Of a stretch of 14,271 bases of DNA, positions 1-7,343 are shown piece after piece; positions within the stretch are counted from its first letter, which is position 1; every line of letters begins with the position of its first letter. The translations under genes and the position numbers were made by a program. The notes beneath the pieces were generated by a model, which worked only from the letters and a program-made list of their open reading frames with translations, had not been told where the DNA came from and ran no database searches. This DNA is from Hungateiclostridiaceae bacterium UBA3922 (lineage in GTDB: Bacteria; Bacillota; Clostridia; Acetivibrionales; DTU013), in contig DGEQ01000120.1 in the NCBI GenBank assembly GCA_002386045.1, forward strand, positions 75,044 to 89,314. The letters run 5' to 3'.

Positions 1-43
1 TTTATGCAGATTTATACCGACGCTGCGCTTTTGCGCGAATGTT

Positions 44-1282
44 TCAGCGGTAAAGGGGGTATTTGTTGCACAGGGCGGCGACGCGCTGCCTTACGAGGTC
101 GGCCGAGTTGTCGAAATCGGTGAGGGTCAGTTTTATCAGCCGCGCGATCTCCTTCATATCCTCTTCTTCCATGCCCCTTGTCGTGACAGCCGGAGTACCG
201 ATCCTTATGCCGCTTGTAACTGTCGGTTTCTGTGTATCATAAGGTATGGCGTTTTTGTTTACAGTGATGCCGACTTCGTCAAGCAGATGTTGTGCCTTTT
301 TGCCGGTTATGGAGAAGTTGCTCAGATCGACAAGCATCAGGTGGTTGTCGGTGCCTCCTGAAACGAGCTGGAATCCTTCCTCCATCAGCGCATCGGCCAG
401 CGCTTTTGCGTTTTTGACTACCTGCTGCTGGTACTGCATGAATCCTTCGGTCATTGCCTCCCTGAAACTTACCGCCTTGGCTGCTATCACGTGCATCAGC
501 GGACCGCCCTGCAGGCCGGGGAATACGGCTGAATCTATCATTTTCGCATATTCGGCCTTACAGAGGATCATGCCTCCGCGGGGGCCACGCAATGTCTTAT
601 GGGTCGTGGTCGTTACGAAATCCGCGTACGGTACCGGGTTCGGATGGAGCCCGGCAGCGACGAGGCCTGCAATATGGGCCATATCGACCATCAGGTAAGC
701 GCCGCAGTCCTTCGCTATCTCGCCGAACGCCTTGAAATCGATGATCCTCGGATATGCGCTTGCACCGGCGACTATGAGCCTGGGCTTCAGTTCCATGGCT
801 TTCCTGTGGAGTATATCATAGTCGATGGTGCCGGTGTCTTTCCTGACACCGTAGAATTCGGACCTGTAATACCTGCCTGATATATTCTTCTTCATGCCAT
901 GGGTCAGGTGCCCTCCGTGGGCAAGGTCCATTCCGAGTATCAGGTCACCCGGTTCGAGCACGGCAAAGTACACAGCCGAATTGGCCTGCGCTCCCGAATG
1001 CGGCTGCACGTTGGCATGTTCGGCTCCGAATATCGCCTTGGCCCTATCGATGGCCAACTGCTCGATCACATCCACATGTTCGCAGCCACCGTAATACCTC
1101 TTTCCCGGGTACCCTTCAGCGTATTTATTCGTAAGCGGAGTTCCAAGAGCCTGCATCACCGCTTCGTCAACGAAATTTTCTGACGCGATGAGCTCGATCT
1201 TGTTCCTCTGCCTCTCTGTTTCCTTTTCAATGCATTCCGCCACTTCAGGGTCTATCTTCCGTATTTTGTCAACCTGGTACAT
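44..1282 (-). CDS. glyA: Serine hydroxymethyltransferase
   Basis: This cytosolic PLP enzyme interconverts serine plus tetrahydrofolate with glycine plus 5,10-methylene-tetrahydrofolate, the main one-carbon source. The 412-residue length is normal for bacterial SHMT. Visible signatures are IELIASENF near residue 29, NKYAEGYPGKRYYGG near 52-66, HGGHLTH at 122-128, VDMAHIAGL near 199-207, and the PLP-lysine motif TTTTHKTLRGPRGG with Lys229. After HLTHG the sequence reads MKKN, where many SHMTs have SPVN; the length is unchanged, so this looks like lineage variation. The ATG at 1280-1282 follows a good Shine-Dalgarno (GGAGG, 1289-1293, 6-nt spacing). The gene has its own promoter and a leader with a glycine riboswitch and terminator, so glycine very likely controls it. 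It runs to near the window edge, and its own terminator is not seen. Confidence 0.97.
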   Translation of the reverse strand: MYQVDKIRKIDPEVAECIEKETERQRNKIELIASENFVDEAVMQALGTPLTNKYAEGYPGKRYYGGCEHVDVIEQLAIDRAKAIFGAEHANVQPHSGAQANSAVYFAVLEPGDLILGMDLAHGGHLTHGMKKNISGRYYRSEFYGVRKDTGTIDYDILHRKAMELKPRLIVAGASAYPRIIDFKAFGEIAKDCGAYLMVDMAHIAGLVAAGLHPNPVPYADFVTTTTHKTLRGPRGGMILCKAEYAKMIDSAVFPGLQGGPLMHVIAAKAVSFREAMTEGFMQYQQQVVKNAKALADALMEEGFQLVSGGTDNHLMLVDLSNFSITGKKAQHLLDEVGITVNKNAIPYDTQKPTVTSGIRIGTPAVTTRGMEEEDMKEIARLIKLTLTDFDNSADLVRQRVAALCNKYPLYR

Positions 1283-1310
1283 GCTATACCTCCATCCTGG
1301 TTTTTTATTT

Positions 1311-1346
1311 GCAAAAAATACAGGTCAAACCCTCGGATTTGACCTG
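1311..1346 (-). terminator. Intrinsic terminator in the glyA leader (riboswitch expression platform)
   Basis: Read on the minus strand, a perfect 9-bp stem CAGGTCAAA/TTTGACCTG (1338-1346 with 1321-1329) closes an 8-nt loop and is followed by TATTTTTT (1313-1320). It lies between the glycine aptamer and the glyA Shine-Dalgarno, so it can only act as a conditional attenuator and not as the end of an upstream gene. The 3' arm can also pair with the aptamer's CAGGCAAA (1393-1400) with one bulged base, giving a possible antiterminator. Confidence 0.88.
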
Positions 1347-1356
1347 CGATACCCAA

Positions 1357-1376
1357 ATATCATAGTATCATGATAT
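1357..1376 (-). other. AT-rich hairpin between glycine aptamer and terminator
   Basis: A 7-bp inverted repeat ATATCAT/ATGATAT with a 6-nt loop sits in the linker between aptamer P1 and the terminator stem. In the RNA it would form a weak stem-loop. It could be a spacer, a pause hairpin or a part of the switching region. The repeat is seen directly; any role is inferred. Confidence 0.5.
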
Positions 1377-1382
1377 GAGCAT

Positions 1383-1501
1383 CCTCTGTCCTTTTGCCTG
1401 AGAGTTGTATCCCGTTTAACGGGACTTGCCCCTTCGGCGCCTTGACGGTCTCTCCAGAGGTGCGTCCCTCCACAGTCGGGTGTCTTGCCCTTCCATGGAA
1501 A
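1383..1501 (-). promoter_or_regulatory. Glycine riboswitch, single aptamer with 5' partial (ghost) aptamer
   Basis: The minus strand carries the conserved glycine aptamer. P1 is CCTCTG/CAGAGG (1455-1460 with 1383-1388), P2 is GAGAG/CTCTC, and the core words are GGCGCCGAAGGGGCAA and CTCTCAGGCAAAAGGACAG. The variable P3 stem TCCCG/CGGGA is intact. Only one full aptamer is present. 5' of it (1467-1501) is a stem TTTCCAT/GTGGAGG (two G-U pairs) enclosing GGG/CCC, followed by the linker GACGCA. This resembles the leftover 'ghost' aptamer described for singlet glycine riboswitches of the aptamer-2 type. It lies about 100 nt upstream of glyA and is followed by an intrinsic terminator, so control is probably by transcription attenuation. 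Confidence 0.95.
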
Positions 1502-1533
1502 TCATCCGCGTTTTTTGTTCAATTGATAGAAAT

Positions 1534-1561
1534 ATTATAGCATTTGACAGAATCCTGTCAA
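1534..1561 (-). promoter_or_regulatory. Sigma-A promoter of the glyA riboswitch transcript
   Basis: On the minus strand there is a consensus -35 TTGACA (1556-1561), a 16-bp spacer and a consensus -10 TATAAT (1534-1539). The -10 is preceded by TGC, an extended -10. The predicted start near 1527 gives a leader of about 245 nt that contains the whole riboswitch. Confidence 0.85.
1544..1561. promoter_or_regulatory. Inverted repeat overlapping the glyA -35 box (candidate operator)
   Basis: TTGACAG-GATT-CTGTCAA is a perfect inverted repeat with 7-bp arms and a 4-bp spacer. One arm is the -35 hexamer itself and the other lies in the promoter spacer. A dimeric repressor bound here would occlude RNA polymerase. 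The regulator is unknown, and the site does not match the LexA box seen elsewhere in this window. Confidence 0.45.
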
Positions 1562-1579
1562 GTTATAACACTACAATTA

Positions 1580-1611
1580 AAGGAATTTTTCGATAGCAGG
1601 TAAAATTCCTT
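1580..1611 (-). terminator. Probable terminator stem-loop after the HypE/AIR-synthase-like gene
   Basis: A 10-bp perfect stem AAGGAATTTT/AAAATTCCTT with a 12-nt loop overlaps the stop codon of the upstream gene on the minus strand. The stem is AT-rich and the following T-run is weak (TTAATT), so termination may be partial. It separates the 1610-4760 gene group from the glyA promoter. Confidence 0.55.
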
Positions 1612-2590
1612 ACAAAACCTTGTACAATTCATCGCTTGACGGCGGCCCTATCTCCTCTGCCCTGCCGTCCCTGATCACCAGCTTTTTTCCAGTGGCGTTG
1701 AGCCTCCCGATCACCGCGGCATCGATGCCTTCCTGTTTGAGCCTTCTTACGAGCCCGTCTCCGTCTGCGGCGGAAATGAGCATACAGCCGCTGGATATGA
1801 GCCTGTATGGATCTATTTTATAATATTCGCATATTCTCCGCGTTGCCATATGAACAGGGATTTTATCCATGAAGACCTCGACACCTGTCCCGGACGCCTC
1901 ACACATTTCCCAGACCGCCCCGAGCACTCCGCCTTCGGTCACGTCGTGCATGGCGTTCACGCCGAATCCTGCGGCTGCGACCCCTTCTTTCACTACACTT
2001 ATACTGTCCATGAAAGACATGGCTTCTTCGACGGTCTGCCTGCCAAGGGCTGCAGACAGCTCTTCTTCTTTCTCATGGGCAATGATGGAAGCTCCTTCCA
2101 GTCCGGCATGCTTCGTGATGACGAGGCTGTCACCGTCCCTGGCGCCGCCGGCGCTTATGATCCTGTCCTTGAGGCATTTTCCGACCGCAGTGCACGATAT
2201 GACGAACCTGTTGACCGCGTTCGTTATTTCCGTATGCCCGCCGAGGATATCGACGTTTATGGACCTGGCAGCTTCGGCGAACTGGTCCATGATCGTTTCA
2301 AGCTCTTCCTCGGTGGAATCTTCAGGGCACAGTATAACGGCAAGGAGCCCGATCGGGACCACGCCGCATGATGCTATGTCATTGCAGTTGATATGTACGG
2401 CAAGCCGGCCTATTTCCTTTGCAGTGCCCGTAATAGGATCACATGAAAGGATGCAGGCATATTCACCGAAATCTATCGCCGAACAGTCAAGGCCAATGCC
2501 CGGGCTTACCAGTATCTCGTCATGCACTTTCTGTATTTTGCTGAAAACCAGTTTTTCAAGAGCACTGAATGGTAATTTCCCTGTTTCCAT
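1610..2590 (-). CDS. AIR synthase / HypE-like family protein of unknown substrate
   Basis: This 326-residue protein belongs to the PurM-like ATP-binding superfamily (AIR synthase, HypE, ThiL, SelD). Recognisable parts are GIGLDCSAIDFGEY near 31-44, DPITG at 51-55, DILGGHTEIT near 114-123, the superfamily glycine-rich HDVTEGGVLGAVWE at 215-228, and SSGCMLI near 266-272. The architecture is closest to HypE, which dehydrates a carbamoylated C-terminal cysteine to make the cyanide ligand of NiFe hydrogenase. This protein ends in YKVL with no C-terminal Cys, and no hyp genes are nearby, so a HypE reaction is unlikely. The start has GGAGG 4 nt upstream, 10 nt after the DUF2225 gene, so the two are probably co-translated. 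ATP-dependent activation of a small molecule is the family expectation; the substrate is not known. Confidence 0.85.
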   Translation of the reverse strand: METGKLPFSALEKLVFSKIQKVHDEILVSPGIGLDCSAIDFGEYACILSCDPITGTAKEIGRLAVHINCNDIASCGVVPIGLLAVILCPEDSTEEELETIMDQFAEAARSINVDILGGHTEITNAVNRFVISCTAVGKCLKDRIISAGGARDGDSLVITKHAGLEGASIIAHEKEEELSAALGRQTVEEAMSFMDSISVVKEGVAAAGFGVNAMHDVTEGGVLGAVWEMCEASGTGVEVFMDKIPVHMATRRICEYYKIDPYRLISSGCMLISAADGDGLVRRLKQEGIDAAVIGRLNATGKKLVIRDGRAEEIGPPSSDELYKVL

Positions 2591-2600
2591 AAGACCTCCG

Positions 2601-3272
2601 TCATTTCAACTTTTCCCTGACCAGTTGATACTGCTCCCTTGCTGCCTCTATGAGCGCAGGTTTTTTCCTTGCTTCCTCGGAACCGATGAGCCTGCTGAAC
2701 CATTTTACAGCTTCACTGTACTCGCCGACCCTGAAGCTGAGTTCGCCTATTATGTATTCACAGGTGTTCTCATCGAGCTTATCGGCAGGGAACGGTTCCT
2801 TCTCGTAGGCCTGCTTGTAATGCTCGAGGGCATACCGGATGAACCTGGTTTCTTCTTCTTCATCGCCCTTGTACCTGTGCATCCATGCGATCCTCAGGCA
2901 CACCTTCGCAAATTCGCTGGCTTTTGCTCCTCTTAAGTCGTGGCTTATCAGGACGAGCTTAAAGGCTTCGACGGCCGTATCCACATCCCTTTCTCCGCCT
3001 AGGCTGTGCTTCTTCCACCTCGGCATCAGTTTGCTTTTCAGGATCTCGGCCTCACGGGGCGTTATTTCTTCGAACTTGTCCGCCAGGTTGGCGTAACCGC
3101 AGTTCTCGCAGACCCAGGCTTCGTAAAAGATCGGATTGATCCCTTCATAATGCACGCAGAAGTCGGAGTCCCTGCTTTTGACCTTGCAGGCCCTGGCTTT
3201 CACCTTTGTGACCTTGAACTTCTGCGAGCAGACCGGACATACGACCTCCTTGTTGTACAGACCTTCGATCAT
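2601..3272 (-). CDS. DUF2225 family protein: zinc-ribbon N-terminus with TPR-like C-terminus
   Basis: This protein of about 223 residues has two CxxC pairs near its N-terminus (CPVC and CENC, about 43 residues apart) of the kind that binds zinc. They are followed by a helical region with TPR-like spacing (about residues 105-220, including a YKQAYEKEPF segment and EYSEAVKWFSRL). The pattern LYNKEVxCPVC...FYEAWVCENCGYA is characteristic of DUF2225, which is common in Clostridia and has no established function. Two ATGs are adjacent. The one at 3272 has better spacing from GAGG than the one at 3275 (4 nt), but either is possible. The gene sits between vanW-like and HypE-like genes on the same strand. 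There is no signal peptide, so it is probably cytosolic. Confidence 0.88.
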   Translation of the reverse strand: MIEGLYNKEVVCPVCSQKFKVTKVKARACKVKSRDSDFCVHYEGINPIFYEAWVCENCGYANLADKFEEITPREAEILKSKLMPRWKKHSLGGERDVDTAVEAFKLVLISHDLRGAKASEFAKVCLRIAWMHRYKGDEEEETRFIRYALEHYKQAYEKEPFPADKLDENTCEYIIGELSFRVGEYSEAVKWFSRLIGSEEARKKPALIEAAREQYQLVREKLK

Positions 3273-3368
3273 CATGACCCCTCATTTCTCTCTCTTTTTG
3301 GCCCTGCAGAAACTTCCGGCCGCCAGATCCACCGACGGACCTGCAGCAGGTATCTTGCCGCGTGATTA

Positions 3369-4760
3369 TCATTCGGCCGGTGTTTCCTGTGCGTTATACA
3401 GGTGCCATATATCGCTGCTTACTCTTGTAATGCCCTGGACAGGCCTGTAATAATCCTCGGTCAGTTTTTCGCTCCATTGGAGCACGCCATTTTTGTAACT
3501 ATCCCTGTAAAGTATGACCCTGATGCCGTTTTTCGCCTTGCGTTCGACGACCTTCTGTCCCGGCTCCAGCGTCTCATCAAGTACTATCTTTTCAGGCTTT
3601 GGCCTGTAAATGCCCACGGTTTTGGTCCGCAGCCTGAACTCTGTCCCGTCGTCCCTTTTCTTTCCAAGTATACTGATGGTCAGTTTGTTCCCTTTCACAT
3701 TCGCGCTGATAAGTACCGGATGCTCCATGTTGTTCACGAACCTGAAGTCTATGGAACTTTCCGTTATAGTAGCATCCCTGCCGGGGCTGATGTATGAAAG
3801 CGGCATCGAATGGTGTTCCCGTTCAGTAACTTTCAGTCCCGCCAGCAGGACCGCGTTATACAGTGTCGAAGAAACCTGGCATACGCCGCCGCCGGTACCC
3901 GGGACCAGTTCGTTCCTGAATATTATCGGTGCCTGCTTGTACCCGTTGGCATGTGTCCTTGGTCCCAGTTCCCTGTTCATCGAAAACTCTTCGCCCGGCA
4001 TCACCAGCAAATTGTCGATCCTGCTGCATGCCAGCTTTATATTGTCGGTCCTGTTGACATCGTTCCTGTTGAAAGTGGTACTGAAGCTTGACAGGACACT
4101 GTTGACTTCCTTTACATCTTCATAAGTGATTTCCGGCTCCTTTTCCCCGACTATGAGCTCTATATCGCTGAAATCCCTCTTCGTTAAATAATTTTCCACC
4201 AATTTGAGATTAGTGTCAACATCAAGCTCCCTCGCCGGCACTTCGCGGGTATACCGTAACTGCCCGCCTGTATAGGTGACCGATGCGTTTTTCGCATGTG
4301 TGTCGCACTCTTTTTTGATCTCTTCAAGTATGCTCCTCAGCTTTTCCCTGCTGAAACTCACTTCGACATCGAGCTTCAGCCCGTTTCTGGCAAGAATGAC
4401 CGAATCGAGGAGTTTCCTGAATACGTTGCCTTCCCTTCCGATACTGAACGCTTTTTCCACCGCCCGGTCGACCTCGAAGCGGTAATCTATGTCGCTCAGC
4501 CTGATATCCCATTTGCGACCGCCATACGTGAGTATCAGCCTGTCTCCGGCATAATTCTTTTTCAGCGTATCTTCCACTATTCTCCTGGCATCGCCGGAAC
4601 TCAGCCATGAAACGTCCGTGTTCTCTATGATGATACCTTTACGGATCGTATCACCCGTATATTTCCTTGCCAGTACCATAAAGGCAGCCGAAACGGCAAC
4701 CAGTATCAAAATCGCGGCGTATAAGGGCCATTTCAGGCTTTTTCTGCGAGCGACCGTCAT
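3369..4760 (-). CDS. VanW family protein with G5 domain, membrane-anchored
   Basis: This 463-residue protein starts with a basic segment and one transmembrane helix (about residues 13-31), so the rest should lie outside the membrane. Residues about 60-195 fit the peptidoglycan-binding-4-like domain usual in this architecture. Residues about 235-365 are a VanW domain, with MPGEEFSMNRELGPRT near 254 and GTGGGVCQVSSTLYNAVLLAGL near 288-309. The end (about 375-445) resembles a G5 domain. The VanW name comes from vancomycin clusters, but this stand-alone form is a common clostridial envelope protein of unclear biochemical role and does not imply resistance. The ATG at 4760 has GGGAAGG about 11 nt upstream, slightly long. 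It lies 74 nt after thiI and 93 nt before the DUF2225 gene, with no clear terminator on either side, so it may be partly read through from thiI. Confidence 0.92.
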   Translation of the reverse strand: MTVARRKSLKWPLYAAILILVAVSAAFMVLARKYTGDTIRKGIIIENTDVSWLSSGDARRIVEDTLKKNYAGDRLILTYGGRKWDIRLSDIDYRFEVDRAVEKAFSIGREGNVFRKLLDSVILARNGLKLDVEVSFSREKLRSILEEIKKECDTHAKNASVTYTGGQLRYTREVPARELDVDTNLKLVENYLTKRDFSDIELIVGEKEPEITYEDVKEVNSVLSSFSTTFNRNDVNRTDNIKLACSRIDNLLVMPGEEFSMNRELGPRTHANGYKQAPIIFRNELVPGTGGGVCQVSSTLYNAVLLAGLKVTEREHHSMPLSYISPGRDATITESSIDFRFVNNMEHPVLISANVKGNKLTISILGKKRDDGTEFRLRTKTVGIYRPKPEKIVLDETLEPGQKVVERKAKNGIRVILYRDSYKNGVLQWSEKLTEDYYRPVQGITRVSSDIWHLYNAQETPAE

Positions 4761-4834
4761 CCTGGCAACAACCTTCCCTAATACACTCTGCGTATAATAT
4801 TGTTATCATAACGGTCTGCCACACATGCGTGGAA

Positions 4835-6055
4835 TTAGTCACCAATGACCATCGTCTCCGTGTCCCTGACGGCGCGATCGACCAACTGCCCGAAATCCAG
4901 CCTGCTTTCGTATTCCTTCGCTTCCTCCACCCTGGGCTTCGTCTTCGGGTGCTTAGCGACGAAAACAGTACAGCAGTCTTCATAAGGAAGGATCGATGTC
5001 TCATATGTGTCGATCTTCCTTGCTATTTCAACCACTTCGTTTTTGTCCATTCCTATCAGCGGCCTGAACACCGGCAGGCTCACTGCTTCGTTGGTAACAG
5101 CGAGAGCTTCTGCCGTCTGGCTTGCGACCTGCCCGAGGCTTTCACCTGTAATGAGCGCTATTGCACCGTTTTCGGCAGCTATCTTTTCAGCAATCCTCAT
5201 CATTGCCCTGCGCATTATTATCGTCAGGTATCCTGGAGGGCACTTGTCGTTGATTTCGAGCTGGAACTCGGTAAACGGAACTATATGGAGCCTTATCCTG
5301 CCGCAGTACTGCGAGAGTATCTTTGCCAGCGATATGACCTTGTCCTTTGCACGCTCGCTGGTATATGGATAGGTGTGGAAATGCACAGCCTCTATCTCCA
5401 TGCCCCTTTTTGCCATCATCCATCCTGCAACCGGGCTGTCTATCCCTCCTGAAAGCAGCAGCATGCCTTTCCCGCTCGTGCCCACAGGCAGTCCGCTGAA
5501 TGCAGGGATGATATCACAATAAATGTACGTATGTTCCCTTACTTCCACGTAAAATATGAAGTCCGGATCATTCACATCTACCTTGAGTCCCGGGACATTC
5601 TTCAGCAGATATCCGCCAAGCTGCCTGGATATTTCGGGCGATTCCAGCGGGAATCTCTTGTTGCCCCTCTTGGATTCGACCTTGAAACTGACTTTCCCGC
5701 CGGCATTCTGTATACTCCGGTCTTTTCCTGCAGGACTTGCGGCCAGCTTCGCCACGTGATCCCTGACCATTTCGGCCGAGTGCTTTTTTATCGTTTCAAA
5801 GTCCGATTCCACTTTCCGGACGATGCTCAGCGAGACGATGCCGAAAACCTTGACGAGCCTTGAAACAGCGCTTTCGAAATCAAAATCATCCTGTTCGGGT
5901 TCTATATATATCCTGGCCTGCGAACGGCTCACTTTTACTTTTCCGAGCCCGGAAACAGCCCTTTTTATGTTGTGCATGAGCCTGTCTTCGAACATAGGCC
6001 TGTTGAGTCCCTTTAGCATTATCTCCCCGTACCTGACAAGAATGATTTTCTTCAT
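4835..6055 (-). CDS. thiI: tRNA 4-thiouridine synthetase / sulfurtransferase ThiI
   Basis: This 406-residue protein adenylates U8 of tRNA and transfers sulfur to make 4-thiouridine; in some bacteria ThiI also feeds sulfur to thiamine thiazole synthesis. The N-terminal ferredoxin-like/THUMP region (about 1-170) leads to a PP-loop SGGIDSPVAGW at 202-212. RAMMRIAEKIA and TGESLGQVASQT follow (near 283-314). A Cys-Cys pair at 361-362 (EDCCTVF) lies where the sulfur-relay cysteine of the family sits. The protein ends soon after, without the C-terminal rhodanese domain of enterobacterial ThiI, as is usual in Firmicutes. It then needs direct sulfur delivery from a desulfurase, and the upstream gene encodes one, overlapping by the ATGA tetranucleotide. 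Its Shine-Dalgarno GGGAGG (6061-6066) lies inside that gene. Confidence 0.96.
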   Translation of the reverse strand: MKKIILVRYGEIMLKGLNRPMFEDRLMHNIKRAVSGLGKVKVSRSQARIYIEPEQDDFDFESAVSRLVKVFGIVSLSIVRKVESDFETIKKHSAEMVRDHVAKLAASPAGKDRSIQNAGGKVSFKVESKRGNKRFPLESPEISRQLGGYLLKNVPGLKVDVNDPDFIFYVEVREHTYIYCDIIPAFSGLPVGTSGKGMLLLSGGIDSPVAGWMMAKRGMEIEAVHFHTYPYTSERAKDKVISLAKILSQYCGRIRLHIVPFTEFQLEINDKCPPGYLTIIMRRAMMRIAEKIAAENGAIALITGESLGQVASQTAEALAVTNEAVSLPVFRPLIGMDKNEVVEIARKIDTYETSILPYEDCCTVFVAKHPKTKPRVEEAKEYESRLDFGQLVDRAVRDTETMVIGD

Positions 6056-7227
6056 TGCTTCCTCCCGGATTTCCTGTTTCTACTGATATCTATTACCGGA
6101 ATGATATCCTTCAATGCTTCAAGTGTCAACCTGATGTCATCCTCCGTATTCATGTGTGAAAGGCTGAATCGCAGGGCCCCGTCTATAAGTGCAGGCTCCA
6201 CCTTCATCGCAGCAAGCACATGGCTCCTGCTCTTTTTGTGCGAAGAGCAGGCTGAGCCGGTCGAAACGAAAATCCCTCTTTGTTCCAGGTGGTGGAGCAG
6301 TACTTCCGCCATGACATTCCTGAAGGAAATGTTGATTATATGGGGAAGCGCATCTTCAGGCGAGTTGACCCTGTGTTCGATATCCGAGGCAGCAAGCCCG
6401 CGGACCAGCATCTGTTTTAGATGGGCCGCCCTGCGCAGGTTTTCCTCGATCCCTGAAGCAGTGATCTTCGCTGCAAGGCCGAAGCCTGCGATACCTGGTA
6501 CATTTTCCGTACCGGAACGAATCAGCGACTCCTGGCCTCCGCCATAGAACAGCGGGCTTATCCTGACCCCTTTCGATACATATAATGCGCCGATGCCCTT
6601 GGGACCATGTATCTTGTGCGAACTGAAGGACATGAGGCCTATCCCTGACTTCGCGGGAGAAAGCTTCATTTTCCCGAAAGCCTGGACGGCATCTGAATGT
6701 ATCACTGCCTGCGGGTTCACCGCATCCCTTATGGACGATATCAGGCCCATATCCTGTATCGTGCCGGTTTCGTTATTGACGAGTATGACACTTATAAGGG
6801 CAGTATCGGGCTTTATGGCTTTCTCCAGTTGTTCAGGGATTATCCTGCCGTCTGCGTCGACATCGAGATAATCCACCCTGTAGCCCCTGCTTTCAAGATA
6901 CTTGTATACTTCCAGCACCGATGGGTGTTCGATCCTCGTGGTTATGACGTGTTTCCCCTTCCTCGGGTTTGCGTCAAGGTATCCGAGTATCGCGAGGTTG
7001 TTCGACTCGGTGCCGCCGGAAGTGAAATATATCTCTGCCGGCCGGACCCCGAGTATTTCCGCTATGGTCTCCCGGGCGCCGGTCACGAGCCTTTCGGCCT
7101 CTATCCCTTTCGTATGCAGCGACGAAGGGTTGCCGTAATTCCGGGAAGCCACCTCGGCCATCAGCGAAGTTACTTCATCGTATTGTCTTGTAGTCGCACT
7201 GTTGTCCAGGTATATCTCCGTTGACAT
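6052..7227 (-). CDS. Cysteine desulfurase, NifS/IscS family, probable ThiI partner
   Basis: This 391-residue PLP enzyme removes sulfur from L-cysteine as an enzyme-bound persulfide. Visible features are YLDNSATT at 6-13, GGTESNN at 71-77, His101, the PLP lysine motif SSHKIHGPKG (Lys205), and the catalytic-cysteine loop STGSACSSHKK (Cys327). The ATG at 7227 follows GAGG with 6-nt spacing. The gene overlaps thiI by 4 bp, which suggests a dedicated sulfur donor for tRNA thiolation. This matches the nifZ-thiI pairing known in Bacillus more than a general Fe-S assembly role; no iscU, sufU or iscR is adjacent. A general Fe-S or thiamine contribution cannot be ruled out. Confidence 0.95.
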   Translation of the reverse strand: MSTEIYLDNSATTRQYDEVTSLMAEVASRNYGNPSSLHTKGIEAERLVTGARETIAEILGVRPAEIYFTSGGTESNNLAILGYLDANPRKGKHVITTRIEHPSVLEVYKYLESRGYRVDYLDVDADGRIIPEQLEKAIKPDTALISVILVNNETGTIQDMGLISSIRDAVNPQAVIHSDAVQAFGKMKLSPAKSGIGLMSFSSHKIHGPKGIGALYVSKGVRISPLFYGGGQESLIRSGTENVPGIAGFGLAAKITASGIEENLRRAAHLKQMLVRGLAASDIEHRVNSPEDALPHIINISFRNVMAEVLLHHLEQRGIFVSTGSACSSHKKSRSHVLAAMKVEPALIDGALRFSLSHMNTEDDIRLTLEALKDIIPVIDISRNRKSGRKQ

Positions 7228-7343
7228 ATCCCGCCTCTTTGAATACTGGTATCGTTTATCGGTCTGTCAGTACGTCATCGATGTCTGCACCTGATGCCTG
7301 TGCATGTTTTCCGCGATGATTACTGTTTCTGGTTCCAGCCGTC

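Noticed and set aside
1383..1501. Tandem glycine riboswitch with two functional aptamers.
   Set aside because: Only one copy of the conserved core is present; the upstream part lacks the core words and fits a ghost aptamer.
1610..2590. Naming the gene selD, hypE or purM.
   Set aside because: Superfamily motifs are present, but there is no SelD Cys/Sec loop, no HypE C-terminal Cys and no purine-gene context; a specific name is not supported.
1869..2936. Open frame of 355 codons on the plus strand across the HypE-like and DUF2225 genes.
   Set aside because: It is antisense to two recognised families, spans their junction, has no recognisable domain and has no ribosome site; it is a by-product of codon bias.
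3369..4760. Vancomycin resistance determinant.
   Set aside because: A stand-alone VanW domain without vanA/B, vanH, vanX or a vanRS pair does not indicate resistance.
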